A stretch of DNA of 40,896 nucleotides. It comes from Lysobacterales bacterium. GTDB taxonomy: Bacteria; Pseudomonadota; Gammaproteobacteria; Xanthomonadales; Wenzhouxiangellaceae. The stretch spans positions 1 through 40,896 of the forward strand of contig PBLG01000006.1 of NCBI GenBank assembly GCA_002722315.1. The letters run 5' to 3'. How positions within the stretch are numbered: position 1 is the first letter of the stretch; each line of letters begins with the position of its first letter. The notes under the pieces are model-generated. The model saw only the letters and a program-made list of their open reading frames with translations. It was not told where the DNA came from and did no database searches. This document shows, in pieces, positions 25,717 through 38,884 of this stretch. The position numbers and the translations under genes were made by a program.

Positions 25717-27560
25717 CGCGACACCGCCACCCGTCCGCCTTCGAACAGCAGCGATTCCAGCGCCGCAAGCCGGCTTTCGAGCTCGGCGTTGCGCTCGGCC
25801 AGTTCCTGCACCTGTTCGGCCTGGGTCTTCAGCAATGCGAGTTCAGCGCGGAGAAGGTCGTTCTCCCTGTTCTGCTCCTGCATTGCCTTGACCAGCACCG
25901 CGGTCAGGCGCTCGTACCTGACGCCCTCGACTTCGCCATCCGCGTTGCGGGTGATGAGTTCGGGCATCAATTCGGCGACTTCCTCGGCGACAAAACCGAT
26001 GTCGTCCTCGCCGCTGTCGATCCAGCGGTAGTGCACCGGGCGCAATCGGTCGATCAGATCGGCACCGGATTCGAGGTCCTCGATATCGCGCTTGTAGCGC
26101 GCACTGGAGGAGCAGGTCGAGACCTGGTTGAGGTTGTTCCAGCACAGCGAGGTCACCCCGCTGCTGCCCAGCGAATCGAGGCGAAGCGTGCCGGCTACAC
26201 GAAGCCGGTTGCCGGCCGGGTCGTTGACTCCACCGGCGGTGAACACGGCACCCCCGGAGGCCCGAACCAGGAATTGATTGGAACCGCTGGAGATGAAATC
26301 GGAGGATTGACCGTCCGCCCAGACGAAGGTGCCGTCGTCTCCACTCGTCCCGTTCAGCGGAACATTCTCGCAGCCACTCTCGGGTGTGCCCAGGGCGCTT
26401 CCCGGCCGAACCTTGGCCTGGCGGCCGCCTGCCCATGAGTAGGTTCCACCAGCGCAGTTCAAGCGGCCACCCCCGACCGTACTCCAGCCTGCCCACGTGC
26501 TGTTCTGCGTACCGCCGGCAACAACGCTTCGATCGCCCCTGGCAATGTTCACTCCGCCTCCACCCACCCGGCTGAACGAACCGCGGGCCTCGTTATCGAT
26601 GCCGGCGCCGACCGATGCGTGTTGGCCGGACGCCGTGTTCGTCTCGCCACCGCCGACCGTGGTCCAGTTGCCGCTGGCAGTATTGCCGACGCCGCCCCCG
26701 ATCGTGCCGAAGCCTGCTGAAGCGGCATTGCCGCGACCACCGCCCACGGACGCCTCCTGACCGGCCGTATTGTCGAACCCACCGCTGATCGTTCCGCTGG
26801 CCTGGGTGACCGTATTGCCGTAACCGCCGCCGATAACGCCGAAGTTTCCAGCGGTAATCCGGTTCGGGCTGACGCTGGTGCCGCCGCCGGAGATGACTCC
26901 GCCGACGGCCGCGTTCTGATTGGTGTCGTGACCCATCGTGATTCGCGGCGGCGAGCTTGGCGTGCTGCTTGGCTCGAATCGGAATACCTGGCTGTTGACC
27001 AGGTACTCGATCGTTCCGGTGACTGGATCCAGCGTGAACGGCGAGGTGCCGGGTGGGCCTCCGGGGCCCTGAGGGCCTGCCGGACCGGTCTGCCCCTGGG
27101 GCCCTGCCGGACCCGCGGGGCCGGTGGTCCCTTGAGGGCCTTGTGGACCGGCTGGCCCGGGATCGCCCTGCGGCCCGGCAGGTCCTTCATTGCCGCCCAG
27201 CGCAAACAGCGCCATCGGACTGGGCCGGATGGCCTGGCGCGGGCTCAGCGGCGCGCCGTTGACGCGGACCTCGAGATACCGGACCTGCTCGGTGAACGCG
27301 GCCAGACCGAAATCCAGCTCGACCTGGAACAGCCCGTCCTCGACCGGCCAGTTCAGGCGGGTCTGCGAGCTGCCGACCTGGCCGCCGCCGCTCAGGGCGT
27401 CGAACAGCCGGAACTCCAGGTTGGCGGTGCCGGTGAACGGCTCTCCTGCCTGGCGCAGCTGGCCCTGGTAGGTAATGGTGGCGTCCTGGGCCGGGGCCTC
27501 GAGGGGGAGAACGAGGAGAAGCGGCAGAAACAGGGCGAGGCGTATGGATTTCATTGGCAT
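25713..27560 (-). CDS. Collagen-like fibre protein with S74 chaperone domain
   Basis: This 615-residue exported protein has a signal peptide (about 1-24) and a beta domain (about 25-120, [15 protein letters not shown]). A collagen-like run of about 17 Gly-X-Y triplets (about 123-173, for example [10 protein letters not shown]) follows. About nine 15-residue repeats of the form VGGGxxNTASG resemble trimeric-adhesin head repeats (about 215-370). Near residue 480-560 lies a Peptidase_S74/intramolecular chaperone domain ([12 protein letters not shown], then HYRWID and GFVAEE). A heptad-like coiled coil ends the protein. All four parts favour trimers, so a fibre is likely. S74 domains usually assist trimer folding and may be released by self-cleavage at a Ser near the conserved Lys; cleavage here is unproven. 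Confidence 0.85.
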   Translation of the reverse strand: MPMKSIRLALFLPLLLVLPLEAPAQDATITYQGQLRQAGEPFTGTANLEFRLFDALSGGGQVGSSQTRLNWPVEDGLFQVELDFGLAAFTEQVRYLEVRVNGAPLSPRQAIRPSPMALFALGGNEGPAGPQGDPGPAGPQGPQGTTGPAGPAGPQGQTGPAGPQGPGGPPGTSPFTLDPVTGTIEYLVNSQVFRFEPSSTPSSPPRITMGHDTNQNAAVGGVISGGGTSVSPNRITAGNFGVIGGGYGNTVTQASGTISGGFDNTAGQEASVGGGRGNAASAGFGTIGGGVGNTASGNWTTVGGGETNTASGQHASVGAGIDNEARGSFSRVGGGGVNIARGDRSVVAGGTQNSTWAGWSTVGGGRLNCAGGTYSWAGGRQAKVRPGSALGTPESGCENVPLNGTSGDDGTFVWADGQSSDFISSGSNQFLVRASGGAVFTAGGVNDPAGNRLRVAGTLRLDSLGSSGVTSLCWNNLNQVSTCSSSARYKRDIEDLESGADLIDRLRPVHYRWIDSGEDDIGFVAEEVAELMPELITRNADGEVEGVRYERLTAVLVKAMQEQNRENDLLRAELALLKTQAEQVQELAERNAELESRLAALESLLFEGGRVAVSR

Positions 27561-27722
27561 TGCGCTCCGGGATCAACAATGGCGTCGGGGCGCGAAAAGT
27601 CTGGTCATGCCGGCATGCCGGAGGACCTTCGCGACCCGGGTTCCCATTGATTACGCAAAGCAGTGCAGGATCACTTCATGGTCAGGTGTCTTTCAGTTGG
27701 CGAGCCGATCCCGGGAACCGCG

Positions 27723-30165
<2,443 letters not shown>

Positions 30166-30185
<20 letters not shown>

Positions 30186-30816
30186 TGTTCTTGCGTTCGT
30201 TCGCGCCGTTTCCGGCGAACCATGCCTTTGCGCGAATCCAGTCGCGCTGTACCGTGCTTACCGAGACTGAAAGCGCCTCGGCGGTCTCCGGTTCGCTCAA
30301 GCCGGCGAAGAATCGGCACTCTATGACTCTTACCAGCCGCTCGTCGGTTTCGGCCAGGCGTTCTAGCTGATGGTCAAGCTCGCACAATTGCGCAGCCTGA
30401 TCGTCCACGGCGAGCTGGTCGCACTCCATTTCCAGTCGTGCTTGTCCGCCGCCGCGCTTGGCGCTGATGCGTCGCCGGGCCATGTCGATGATGATCTGCC
30501 GCATTGCGCATGCGGCCACGGCAAAGAAATGCCGCGAACTGTGGAAGCCCGACCCGGTCGATGCGGCCATTTTCATGTACGTTTCGTGGACCAGGCCGGT
30601 GGGGTTGAGCGTCAGTCCCGCGCCCGATGCCATCAACCTGTTGCGGGCAATGATCCGCAATTCCTGATAGGCCATGCTGAACAGCCGGTCGAAGGCCGAT
30701 GGATCGCCCTGCTCCATGGCCTGCAGCAGGCATGTGAGCCGGCCAGGCCTGTCATCGGCTTCCTCGCTGCGTGCCGGGGATCGAAGCTCACGGGGATTGT
30801 CGGGCGCGTCTGTCAT
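30166..30816 (-). CDS. ECF-type sigma factor (PF07638/TIGR02999 family)
   Basis: This protein of about 216 residues belongs to the Sigma70_ECF group that is usually encoded beside Ser/Thr kinases. Region 2 includes SAFDRLFSMAYQELRIIARNR, then NPTGLVHETYMKM, then HFFAVAACAMRQIIIDMARR; region 4 has LSEPETAEALSVSVSTVQRDW. In region 2.2, where typical ECF factors have acidic residues (xEDLVQD), this one has PTGLVHE, with T73 at the key place. In Vibrio EcfP/PknT, phosphorylation of such a threonine supplies the missing charge. ATG at 30816 is chosen; the frame reaches GTG at 30843, but neither has a good ribosome site. It overlaps the kinase gene by 20 bases. Confidence 0.9.
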
Positions 30817-30895
30817 CCGACGAAAGTATCCGATGAATCGCACGTCTTGGCCAGACTGTTCAGTCCGCTACGATCTGCATCCATCCTGGCAATGG

Positions 30896-30947
30896 GCGCT
30901 CGAGGGGTCGATTCCTTTGGTCGACCTTTTGATCGACCCTCGAGCGC
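30896..30947. repeat. Long inverted repeat upstream of the sigma-kinase genes
   Basis: GCGCTCGAGGGGTCGAT pairs with ATCGACCCTCGAGCGC, with one bulged G, around a 20-base spacer that itself contains GGTCGACC. It lies between the S8 protease stop and the sigma start. It could end the protease transcript or act as an operator; no T-tract is present. Confidence 0.6.
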
Positions 30948-30971
30948 GGCGTCGCGCCGGCGAGCCCTCGT

Positions 30972-33900
30972 TCAGAGCGCCGCCTCGAAGCCGTCCAGGA
31001 AAACCGATTCGGCAAGGCAGGCCGCCGGCGTGCTGGCCGCGGTCACCTGGATGTCGTCGAGGTAGAAGCCTTCCTCCTCGACGCCCGGATCGGTGGACAG
31101 CGACCAGCGCAGGCGAACGCTCTGGCCGGCGAAGGCCGACAGGTCGGCGGTCACCAGGTCGAATGCGCCGCCGGTCGATCCGTTGAAGGCGCCCTGGCTG
31201 GCCGGGAATCCGCATACGTTGATCGGCGGGTTGCCGGTGGCCGAGAAATCGCCCGGGTAGCCGCCGTCGGGCGTGATCGGGGTCCAGCTGGCGCCGCCGT
31301 CGGTGCTGATCTCCAGTACCACGCCGTCCCAGTCGCTTTCGATGTCGTAGCGCGCGGCAAAGCTGAGCTGCGGGCTGCCGGCCTGCAGATCCAGCTCGGG
31401 TGTCGTGATCGTGGCGCAGGTGTTCGACGAATAGGTCGCCGCCGAATCGCCGGCCGAGCGGTAGCTCAGCACCCCGGTTTGGGCGTGGTTGTCGCTGATC
31501 GACCAGACCGCATCGGTCTCCATCAGCGACAGGCCGTCGGCGCCGTCCAGAAACGTGCCGGGTTCGCTGCCGTCGCCGACCGATACCGCGCTTACCCGCA
31601 ACAGTCCGCTGGACTCGTTGCCGTCTGCCGGGTCGGTATTGTCTTCGGCCTGGACCACGTAGTAGTAGGTCGTATTGGCCGCGGCGGACGTGTCGGTAAA
31701 GGCCGTGCCCGAGATGTCGCCGGCCAGCAGCGTCGCGGCGCCGGCGATGAAGAACGGGTCGGTGCTGCGATATATGTTGTATCGAAGCGGGTCGCCGGAC
31801 GGACAGGTCGCACTGCCGGCCGCCCAGGCCAGGTCGATACCGCACGCCGCGCCCGGCGAATCGCCGGCGGTCACGCTGGTCTGGTCGAACGCCGGACTCA
31901 GGCTGCAGGCCGCTGCCGAGGTCGCGACGCTGTCCGGGCCGCAGGTCGAAATCGGGCCTTCGCTGGCGCCATCGTCGGCGCGAACCCGGTAGCTGTAATC
32001 GAAACCGCCGATGGTCCGGGTGTCGACGAAGCTGGTGCCCGTGGTCTGGCCGACGTGGCTGAAATCGAGCGTCTCGGCGCTGCAGTCGCCCTCGGCGCGG
32101 TAGATGTTGTAGCGTTCGGCGCCGGCCACGGCGTCGAAGTCGATCTCGATGCCGGAGGTGCCGGCGACGCTGGCGGTGACATTGCCGGGCGCGGCGATGA
32201 CCGGGGCCGGCGGCGCTGCCGCCGAAACCACCAGCGCGTAACCCTGCCGGTCCGAAAGCGCACTGCCGTCACCGGGAATCGACTCGCCGATGACGCTGAT
32301 GTCGTAACGGCCCGTGATCGGGCTGCGTATCAGGATCTGCTCGACGTTGTTCAGGCGGTCGAAGGTGCCGCCGGCGACCGATTCACCGGCGCTGAACACG
32401 TTGCCCCGGGCAATGTTGCCGCCGGGCACGATGACCTGAAGGTCGAGGTCGTTGACCAGCGTGATGCCGGCGCCGGCGGCCGCCGCGACATCGGTCCAGA
32501 CCAGCGTGATGCGCAGCTCCTCGCCGGCGAGGACATCGATGCCGTAGTCGTCGGACTCGCCGGTCGAGAGTCCGGCCTCGTTGATGCGGTCCCAGAACCG
32601 CAGATAGCGCGCATCGCCGTCGAAGAAAAGGTTGTTGTCCAGCCACACGCGGCCCCAGCCGTAGTCGTTGCTGGGTACGTTGAACGACGGCTCGGCCAGC
32701 GTGCCGTTGAGCAGGGCGGCCTTCATCAGCGCGCCGGAGGGTGGATCGGCATCGGCCGGGGTGCGCGAGCCGGTCGGGTAAAAGCCTTCGGTGAAATACT
32801 GGCGCAGCATGGCCGCGGCCCCGGCGACGGTGGGCGTCGACATCGAAGTGCCCGACTTGGTCGAGATGCTGCCCGGCTCGATGTTTCCGTCGTTCGTCGT
32901 GTCGCCGGCCGCCGAACGAATCCCGGTGCCGGGCGCCTGGATATCGGGCTTGGTCCGGCCGTCGTCGGTGGGCCCGCGGCTCGAGAAGCCGACCACCGAG
33001 GTGCTGTTGCCGTGCTGTAATGCGCCCACGGTCAGCGCGTTCTTGGCCGTAGCTGGCGCGCCGATGGTGTCCGGGCCGAAATTGCCGGAGTTGCCGGCCG
33101 AGAACAGCACCAGGCTGCTCTGCTCGCTGCGGCTGAACGCGTCCACGGCAGCCGAAAGCCCGGTGTAAGCCCCTCGGGCGTCCGAGCCCCAGCTATTGGT
33201 GTGAATGGATGCGCCGCCGGCGGCGGCCTGCTGCAGCGTGGCGAACAGGTCGCTGATCGCCAGGCAGCCGCTGTTGTCGTTGCCGATGTCCTGGAACAGG
33301 ATCTGCGCGTTCGGCGCCATGCCGTCGCCGTCGTCGTAGGCCGGGATCGTCGGCGCGGCGGTGGCCAGTCGGTCGCCGGCCACCGTCCCGGCGACGTGCG
33401 TGCCGTGAAAGCCCGTCGGCGGGCTGGTCGGCGTGCAGCTCTCGTTGTTGTCGTAGGCCGTCGCGCCCGGCTGGACCCAGTAGCCGAACACTTTCCGGTC
33501 GGGATGGGATGGGCCGACGGCGGGCGGGACGGGGCTGACGCCGTCGGTCAGCGCCGTATTCGGGCCGCTGCCGTCGTCGTGCGTGACGAACCAGTCCTCG
33601 TTGTTGTCCAGTCCCGAGTCCATGACTGCAACGATCTGGCCTGCGCCGATCAGGCCCTGGTTCCATATCGGGGTGGCGCTGGGCGGGACGTCGCCGGTGG
33701 CGGTGTTGGCCTGGATCGGCTCGACCGAATCGATGTTGTGCCATTCGAAGGTTCGGGCGGCGTCGAGCAGATAGACGTCCGCCGCGCCCGTGAGCTGCTC
33801 GACGGCCTGCCGTAGCCCGGTCGCGGGCAGCCAGACCGACAGCGAGGGCCACCCTGCAGCGTTGCGCGATTCGATTTGCCTGGCGCCGGGGGCGAACCTG

Positions 33901-34484
33901 GCGACGGCCGCGGCGAGCGACCTGGGTGTCGTGCCGGTGAACCCCACGATTTCCAGGCCCACGCCCGGGGGCGACAGCCCGCCGTCGGAGAGCCTGTACA
34001 CGTCGATGGGCATCGATTCGGGCTGCAGCAGGGACGGCGCCAGCTTCATTTCGGCCGAGTAGTCGCCCGTATACCTGACGCCGGGAATGCCCCCGGCAAG
34101 CGCCTTCTTTCGCGCGTCCCAGCGCACCAGCCAGGCGTTGTCCGGCTGGTACGCGACCACTTCCAGGCCCGCCTTGCTCAGTCGATCGGACCCATCTCGG
34201 GTGCCGGGCTCGAACTGCACCAGGCCGTACCGGGTAGAAGGTTGGCGCAGGCGGAGTCCGGCGACCGCCAGTCGTTCGGTAACCGGGTCGAAGATTGCGG
34301 TCCGGAGATAGAGCAGGCCACCGGCCGGGCCTCGCCGGGCACCGGCAAATTCCGAAGCCTGGATATCGCGCGCCTCGATCGGCGCCCGGGTGTCCTGTGC
34401 ATGCCCGGCGAACGAAAACGCCAGCAGCGCGGCTCCGACCAGACCAATAACGCGGTGTAACGAGCAGAAGCGCGCAATCTGCAT
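30972..34484 (-). CDS. Secreted subtilisin-like (S8) protease with Fn3-type domains and DGFE tail
   Basis: This 1170-residue protease has a signal peptide ([16 protein letters not shown]) and a propeptide-like region up to about residue 265. Catalytic residues are Asp in VAVMDSGLD (about 288), His in [14 protein letters not shown] (about 361) and Ser in KSGTSMSTP (about 545); the oxyanion Asn is in HTNSWGSD (about 428). Beyond the catalytic domain lie a beta domain, two Fn3-like domains (RYNIYRAE and RYNIYRST) and a MAM-like or immune-inhibitor-like domain (GFYLDDIQV) before the tail [11 protein letters not shown]. It should act outside the cell or on the surface. ATG at 34484 follows AGGA by 6 bases; longer starts at 34490 and 34517 are less likely. 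Confidence 0.93.
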   Translation of the reverse strand: MQIARFCSLHRVIGLVGAALLAFSFAGHAQDTRAPIEARDIQASEFAGARRGPAGGLLYLRTAIFDPVTERLAVAGLRLRQPSTRYGLVQFEPGTRDGSDRLSKAGLEVVAYQPDNAWLVRWDARKKALAGGIPGVRYTGDYSAEMKLAPSLLQPESMPIDVYRLSDGGLSPPGVGLEIVGFTGTTPRSLAAAVARFAPGARQIESRNAAGWPSLSVWLPATGLRQAVEQLTGAADVYLLDAARTFEWHNIDSVEPIQANTATGDVPPSATPIWNQGLIGAGQIVAVMDSGLDNNEDWFVTHDDGSGPNTALTDGVSPVPPAVGPSHPDRKVFGYWVQPGATAYDNNESCTPTSPPTGFHGTHVAGTVAGDRLATAAPTIPAYDDGDGMAPNAQILFQDIGNDNSGCLAISDLFATLQQAAAGGASIHTNSWGSDARGAYTGLSAAVDAFSRSEQSSLVLFSAGNSGNFGPDTIGAPATAKNALTVGALQHGNSTSVVGFSSRGPTDDGRTKPDIQAPGTGIRSAAGDTTNDGNIEPGSISTKSGTSMSTPTVAGAAAMLRQYFTEGFYPTGSRTPADADPPSGALMKAALLNGTLAEPSFNVPSNDYGWGRVWLDNNLFFDGDARYLRFWDRINEAGLSTGESDDYGIDVLAGEELRITLVWTDVAAAAGAGITLVNDLDLQVIVPGGNIARGNVFSAGESVAGGTFDRLNNVEQILIRSPITGRYDISVIGESIPGDGSALSDRQGYALVVSAAAPPAPVIAAPGNVTASVAGTSGIEIDFDAVAGAERYNIYRAEGDCSAETLDFSHVGQTTGTSFVDTRTIGGFDYSYRVRADDGASEGPISTCGPDSVATSAAACSLSPAFDQTSVTAGDSPGAACGIDLAWAAGSATCPSGDPLRYNIYRSTDPFFIAGAATLLAGDISGTAFTDTSAAANTTYYYVVQAEDNTDPADGNESSGLLRVSAVSVGDGSEPGTFLDGADGLSLMETDAVWSISDNHAQTGVLSYRSAGDSAATYSSNTCATITTPELDLQAGSPQLSFAARYDIESDWDGVVLEISTDGGASWTPITPDGGYPGDFSATGNPPINVCGFPASQGAFNGSTGGAFDLVTADLSAFAGQSVRLRWSLSTDPGVEEEGFYLDDIQVTAASTPAACLAESVFLDGFEAAL

Positions 34485-34606
34485 TTTCATTCCTGTTGTT
34501 CGGGTTTCCGCCTGCAAGGCGCGTCAGCTTACCTGATTGGCCTCCGCCGCATCGTCCGGGTATTTTTTCGAGCCGCAGCGCCCCGGTTGCGCGACAATAC
34601 CGCCCC

Positions 34607-36850
34607 ATGAGCAACGAAATCCCCAACCTCCCTTTCGAACAGATGCCGCTGAAGGAATATGCCGAGCGCGCGTATCTGGATTATTCGATGTACGTCATCC
34701 TGGACCGCGCGCTGCCGCACGTCGGCGACGGGCTCAAGCCGGTGCAGCGGCGCATCGTCTACGCGATGAGCGAGCTAGGCCTGTCGGCGGCCTCCAGGCA
34801 CAAGAAGTCGGCGCGCACGGTCGGCGACGTGATCGGCAAGTTCCACCCGCACGGCGACTCGGCCTGCTACGAGGCCATGGTGCTGATGGCCCAGCCGTTT
34901 TCGTATCGTTATCCATTGATCGACGGCCAGGGCAACTTCGGCTCGCCCGACGACCCGAAGTCGTTTGCCGCGATGCGCTATACCGAATCGCGGCTGGCGC
35001 CTTACGCCAAGCTGCTGCTGCAGGAGCTGGGGCAGGGCACGGTCGACTGGGTGCCGAACTTCGACGGGACCATGAAGGAGCCGAAGCTGCTGCCGGCCCG
35101 CGTGCCCAATATTCTTCTGAACGGCGGCCAGGGTATCGCCGTCGGCATGGCGACCGACATTCCCCCGCACAACCTGCGCGAGGTGGCAGCGGCTGCGATC
35201 AGGCTGCTGGAAAAGCCGAAAACCACCGTGCCCGAGCTGTGCGAGCATATCCAGGGTCCCGATTTCGCCACTGCCGGCGAGATCGTCACGCCTCGCGACG
35301 AACTGCTGGCGATGTACGAGACCGGTCACGGCAGCGTCAGGCAGCGCGCCGTATTCGAGAAGGAAGGCGAGGCCGTCATCGTCACGGCGCTGCCTTACCA
35401 GGTCTCGCCGGCACGGGTGCTGGAGCAGATCGCGGCCCAGATGCAGGCCAAGAAGCTGCCCATGGTCACCGATATCCGCGACGAGTCGGATCACGAGCAC
35501 CCGACCCGGCTGGTCATCATGCCGAGGAGCAACCGGGTCGACATCGAGGCGCTGATGGCGCACCTGTTCGCCACCACCGACCTCGAGAAGAGCTACCGGG
35601 TGAACTTGAACGTGATCGGCAACGACGGCCGGCCGGGGGTCAGGAACCTGCGCGAGATGCTCACCGAGTGGATCGCCTTCCGCCGCGCCACGGTCACCCG
35701 CCGGCTGGAATTCCGGCTCGACCAGGTGGTCGACCGGCTGCACGTGCTCGAAGGCTTCCTGATCGCCTACCTCAATATCGACGAGGTCATCGCGATCATT
35801 CGCGCCAACGACGAGCCCAAGCCGGTGCTGATGGAGCGTTTCGACCTGACCGGTACGCAGGCCGAGGCAATTCTCGAGCTGAAGCTGCGCCACCTGGCCA
35901 AGCTCGAGGAAATGAAGATCCGCGGCGAACGCGACGAGCTGGAAGAAGAGCGAAAGTCGCTCGAAGCCGTCCTCGAGTCGCCGAAGAAGCTCACCCGCTT
36001 GATCCGCGAGGAGCTGACCGAGGATGCCGAGAAGTTCGGCGACGACCGCCGCTCCCCGCTGGTCGAGCGCCAGGCCGCCCAGGCGCTGAAGGAGACCGAC
36101 CTGGTGCCTTCCGAGCCGGTCACCGTGGTGCTCAGCGAAAACGGCTGGATCCGCGCCGCGAAAGGCCACGACGTCGACGCCGCCGAACTCAACTACAAGG
36201 CCGGCGACGGCTATATGCACGCCGCGCGCGGCCGGAGCAACCAGCTGGCCTGCGCGCTGGACTCGACCGGCCGCTCGTACTCGATGCCGGCCCACGAGTT
36301 GCCCTCGGCGCGCAGCAACGGCGAACCGCTGACCGGCCGCTTCTCGCCGCCGACAGGCGCGGCGTTCCGTGGTGTCGCGATCGGTGACGCGACAGATCGC
36401 GTGCTGCTGACCAGCACCGCCGGCTACGGTTTCGTCACCAAACTGGAAAACATGTACACCCGCCAAAAGGCCGGCAAGCAGCTACTGAGCGTTCCGGCCG
36501 GTTACGACGTGCTGCCGCCGGCGCCGGTGACCGAGGACGAGGAAGCCGTGATCGTCTGCGCCACCAGTTCGGGCCACCTGCTGGCCTGTTACCTCAACGA
36601 GTTGCCGGAATTGACAAAGGGCAAGGGCAACAAGCTGATCAACATCCCGCCCAAGGCGCGCAAGGAGGGCGAGGTCATGGCCGGCGCGATCGCGCTGGTC
36701 AAGGGCCAGGACTGCCTGGTCTGGGCCGGCCAGCGCTATCTGCGATTGTCCTGGGCCGAAAGCGAAAACTACTGGGGCGAACGCGCCCAGCGCGGCGGCC
36801 TCCTGCCCAGGGGATTCAGGAAGGTGGATCGGCTGACGCTGGCGGAATGA
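34607..36850 (+). CDS. parC: DNA topoisomerase IV subunit A
   Basis: This 747-residue subunit cuts and rejoins DNA when daughter chromosomes are separated. The N-terminus ([32 protein letters not shown] is spread over residues 11-42) and motif [14 protein letters not shown] are diagnostic. The catalytic tyrosine is Y125 in [10 protein letters not shown]. The quinolone-resistance positions hold S85 and E89, the usual sensitive residues. A C-terminal beta-pinwheel domain follows, closer to ParC than GyrA in length and lack of a GyrA box. ATG at 34607 begins [13 protein letters not shown], as in relatives. It diverges from the S8 gene with 122 bases between; ACAAT at 34593-34597 may be part of a -10 box. 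Confidence 0.96.
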   Translation: MSNEIPNLPFEQMPLKEYAERAYLDYSMYVILDRALPHVGDGLKPVQRRIVYAMSELGLSAASRHKKSARTVGDVIGKFHPHGDSACYEAMVLMAQPFSYRYPLIDGQGNFGSPDDPKSFAAMRYTESRLAPYAKLLLQELGQGTVDWVPNFDGTMKEPKLLPARVPNILLNGGQGIAVGMATDIPPHNLREVAAAAIRLLEKPKTTVPELCEHIQGPDFATAGEIVTPRDELLAMYETGHGSVRQRAVFEKEGEAVIVTALPYQVSPARVLEQIAAQMQAKKLPMVTDIRDESDHEHPTRLVIMPRSNRVDIEALMAHLFATTDLEKSYRVNLNVIGNDGRPGVRNLREMLTEWIAFRRATVTRRLEFRLDQVVDRLHVLEGFLIAYLNIDEVIAIIRANDEPKPVLMERFDLTGTQAEAILELKLRHLAKLEEMKIRGERDELEEERKSLEAVLESPKKLTRLIREELTEDAEKFGDDRRSPLVERQAAQALKETDLVPSEPVTVVLSENGWIRAAKGHDVDAAELNYKAGDGYMHAARGRSNQLACALDSTGRSYSMPAHELPSARSNGEPLTGRFSPPTGAAFRGVAIGDATDRVLLTSTAGYGFVTKLENMYTRQKAGKQLLSVPAGYDVLPPAPVTEDEEAVIVCATSSGHLLACYLNELPELTKGKGNKLINIPPKARKEGEVMAGAIALVKGQDCLVWAGQRYLRLSWAESENYWGERAQRGGLLPRGFRKVDRLTLAE

Positions 36851-36868
36851 CGACGATTTACGGTGAGA

Positions 36869-36918
36869 CGGTTTACGCTTTACGCGAACTCTATTTCCGG
36901 CACGCTGGCGTAAACCGT
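36869..36918. repeat. TTTACG-type inverted repeat after parC
   Basis: ACGGTTTACGC (36869-36879) pairs perfectly with GCGTAAACCGT (36908-36918); TTTACG motifs recur in the block. It lies 18 bases after the parC stop and ends 12 bases before the insertion sequence. It may terminate parC or be a dispersed repeat that marked the insertion site. Confidence 0.65.
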
Positions 36919-36929
36919 AAAGCGTCCAA

Positions 36930-36949
36930 CCCACTGCTGTCCCATAAAC
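36930..36949. repeat. Left terminal inverted repeat of IS
   Basis: The 20 bases are the exact reverse complement of 38187-38206. The transposase stop codon lies 2 bases inside it. Confidence 0.9.
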
Positions 36950-36950
36950 T

Positions 36951-38102
36951 TCACGCCAGCATAAGCGACTGTTGCGGACCTGGTAGTTTTTCTGCTGGCG
37001 GACTGGGTGCAAGCAAATCCTGGAGCGACCGACGCTCGAACAGATTTAACTGCAGAAGTCGGATGATCTGCTGCAGGCTCAAGGCCGATTTGCTCAGGAA
37101 TTTCAGGTAGGCCAGCAGCAGGTAGACGCACATGGCGACCCAGATCTGCGTCATCACGGCATTTTTGGTGGTTCCCATGAAGGCCTTGATCTTGAGGTTC
37201 TGCTTGATCCACTTGAAGAACAGCTCAACCTGCCAGCGGGCCTTGTAAATCTGGGCGATCGTGCTGGCAGCCAGCTTGAAGTTGTTGGTCAGAAACACGA
37301 AATGCTTTCCTGTTTCGGGGTCGCGATAGCCGATTCGCCGAAGCGCAATGGTGCAGCGAGCCGATTTGCTGCCATTCATGTGGATGGTCTGGTCGCTGGT
37401 CAGCCCTTGCTTTTTGGCCACCGATCGGCGCTCGACGACTTCATAGCGTGCGTTTCGTTTTTGCCGAGTCACGAACGAAATGTCTCGTTCGTTCAGTGAG
37501 TTAAACCACTGGTAGTCAATGTAAGCCTTGTCAAAGACCACCATCGATCCTTTCTGTAGCTGCAGTGCGCGACCTGCCGTGATGTCGTGGGTCTTGCCAT
37601 CGGTGATGGCGACAAATTCCGGCAGCATGCCGGCGTGATCCAGCCCGACATGCAGTTTGATTGCACCCTTGCTCTGTTGGGAGTGTGCCCAGGGAAATAC
37701 CTTCAAGCACAGATCGATGGTCGTGGCGTCGAGCGAGTACAGCTTGTTCTTGAACCGAAACCCATGACCTGGCGCCAGTTTCTGACAGCGTGCAAGTAGC
37801 TTGCGAAAAAGCGCCTCGTACAGTTCGTGGGGCTGCTTTTCGTTAACCCGAGCCAGACTTGAGCGCGTCACCCGGCGCAAACCCAGATGGAACAGCTTGC
37901 TGATCTGCGCGTCCAGGTTGTGGACAAGATCCCGGAGACTGACCCGGCCCGACAGCTGGGCCGATGCCATGGCCACAAACTGCGACCACCGCGTCATTTT
38001 GCGCAATTTCCGACCTGAATGGTGCTGCTCGGCCAGCGTATTGAATTCATGTCTCGGAACGATTTTGAGCATCTGTGAAAGCACAGTGCTAGAATGTGCC
38101 AT
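36951..38102 (-). CDS. IS4-family DDE transposase
   Basis: This 383-residue enzyme cuts and moves the insertion sequence. The catalytic triad is D125 in YSLDATTID, D191 in VVFDKAYID and E293. The YREK signature is intact: Y286, R289, E293 and K300 in YKARWQVELFFKWIK. An N-terminal helical domain precedes the catalytic core (about 105-320). No frameshift or stop is present, so the element could still be active. ATG at 38102 is preceded by GGGAG, which lies inside a long hairpin (38104-38173), so translation from read-through transcripts should be low. Confidence 0.93.
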   Translation of the reverse strand: MAHSSTVLSQMLKIVPRHEFNTLAEQHHSGRKLRKMTRWSQFVAMASAQLSGRVSLRDLVHNLDAQISKLFHLGLRRVTRSSLARVNEKQPHELYEALFRKLLARCQKLAPGHGFRFKNKLYSLDATTIDLCLKVFPWAHSQQSKGAIKLHVGLDHAGMLPEFVAITDGKTHDITAGRALQLQKGSMVVFDKAYIDYQWFNSLNERDISFVTRQKRNARYEVVERRSVAKKQGLTSDQTIHMNGSKSARCTIALRRIGYRDPETGKHFVFLTNNFKLAASTIAQIYKARWQVELFFKWIKQNLKIKAFMGTTKNAVMTQIWVAMCVYLLLAYLKFLSKSALSLQQIIRLLQLNLFERRSLQDLLAPSPPAEKLPGPQQSLMLA

Positions 38103-38103
38103 G

Positions 38104-38173
38104 GCCTGATTTCTCCCGTTGGTTCAACTGTTTATCGACAATTCAATTGTACCAACAGGGACGAAATCAGGCC
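38104..38173 (-). promoter_or_regulatory. Hairpin hiding the transposase ribosome site
   Basis: GGCCTGATTTC pairs perfectly with GAAATCAGGCC; inside, CCCGTTGGT pairs with ACCAACAGGG. On the transposase transcript the hairpin ends just before the ATG and covers GGGAG. Only transcripts that start outside this arm would form it whole, which is a known way for insertion sequences to limit transposase made from external promoters. Confidence 0.7.
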
Positions 38174-38186
38174 TTCTTTTTCAGCT

Positions 38187-38206
38187 GTTTATGGGACAGC
38201 AGTGGG
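38187..38206. repeat. Right terminal inverted repeat of IS
   Basis: This is the exact reverse complement of 36930-36949. It ends 7 bases before the ATG of the DUF4136 gene. Confidence 0.9.
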
Positions 38207-38213
38207 TGGCGGC

Positions 38214-38804
38214 ATGAAATATGAATCCCGCAGCTCGATCGCCACCCGCGCCGTGCCGGCGCTGGTCCTGCTTCTGCTTTCGGCGTGCGCGGCGCGCCAG
38301 GTGCAGGACTCGCTGGCCGGCTCCACGGCCCAGAAGCTCGTCACCTACAGCATCGACGACCTCGCCGCCGCCCTGCCCGAAGCGCATTTCGAGACGTGGG
38401 CGGGCAAGACGATGTTGCTGAACAGCAGCTTTCCGGCCGGAGACGCGGTGCGCGCGTATGCCGACACACGCCTGAGCCTGGAACTGGAGAGGCGTTTTGA
38501 CATCGAGGTGGTCGGTGATGCCGATACCGCCGATGCCGTCCTGAACGTCTTCTATACCTCGCTGGGTACCGATCGCGACACCAGGGGCTTCTTCCTGCCG
38601 CTGGGCTTCGTGCCCGGCATGGAGGCCGACATGCGCATCAACCTGCTGACGCTGGAGCAGTTCCAGGGGGTGGCCGAGCTCTACTACTTTGTCGGCGAAA
38701 CCGGCACAGAGACGCGCGGCCGAGTCATCCAGGCCCGCACCCGCAGCGACGCGCTGGGATTGCCCGTGATCACGATTCCGATCAACACGATCAGTCGCGA
38801 CTGA
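38214..38804 (+). CDS. DUF4136-like lipoprotein
   Basis: This 196-residue protein has a lipoprotein signal peptide (VLLLLSAC, cysteine near residue 24). Its body (ADTRLSLELERRFDIEVVGDADTADAVLNVFY and neighbouring text is spread over residues 82-115) resembles the DUF4136 outer-membrane lipoproteins; no enzymatic role is known. The ATG lies only 7 bases beyond the insertion sequence, so any native promoter and probably its ribosome site were displaced; GGGTGGCGG in the IS end is a poor substitute. It may be silent, or driven from within the IS. Alternative in-frame starts are not apparent downstream of the signal. Confidence 0.7.
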   Translation: MKYESRSSIATRAVPALVLLLLSACAARQVQDSLAGSTAQKLVTYSIDDLAAALPEAHFETWAGKTMLLNSSFPAGDAVRAYADTRLSLELERRFDIEVVGDADTADAVLNVFYTSLGTDRDTRGFFLPLGFVPGMEADMRINLLTLEQFQGVAELYYFVGETGTETRGRVIQARTRSDALGLPVITIPINTISRD

Positions 38805-38884
38805 GCAAGCCATGAACAACGCTGCGCGGAGCGCGTTAAACTCGTTGGCACTGTTGCGCGAGTGCAATGTTTCGGCGGGTTTTG

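Larger units (their letters stand above)
36930..38206 (-). mobile_element. Complete IS4-family insertion sequence
   Basis: The element is about 1277 bp long with perfect 20-bp terminal inverted repeats (CCCACTGCTGTCCCATAAAC) at 36930-36949 and 38187-38206, and one intact transposase gene filling most of it. Base composition is clearly less GC-rich than the surroundings. No flanking direct repeat of the usual 9-11 bp is apparent, so the ends may have been rearranged or the target duplication lost. It lies between parC and the DUF4136 gene. Confidence 0.9.

Noticed and set aside
27050..27190. Tandem GC-rich repeats as possible satellite DNA
   Set aside because: They encode Gly-X-Y triplets in frame within the fibre gene.
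36920..38216. Target-site duplication of the insertion sequence
   Set aside because: The flanking bases (CGTCCAA on the left, TGGCGGC on the right) share no direct repeat.
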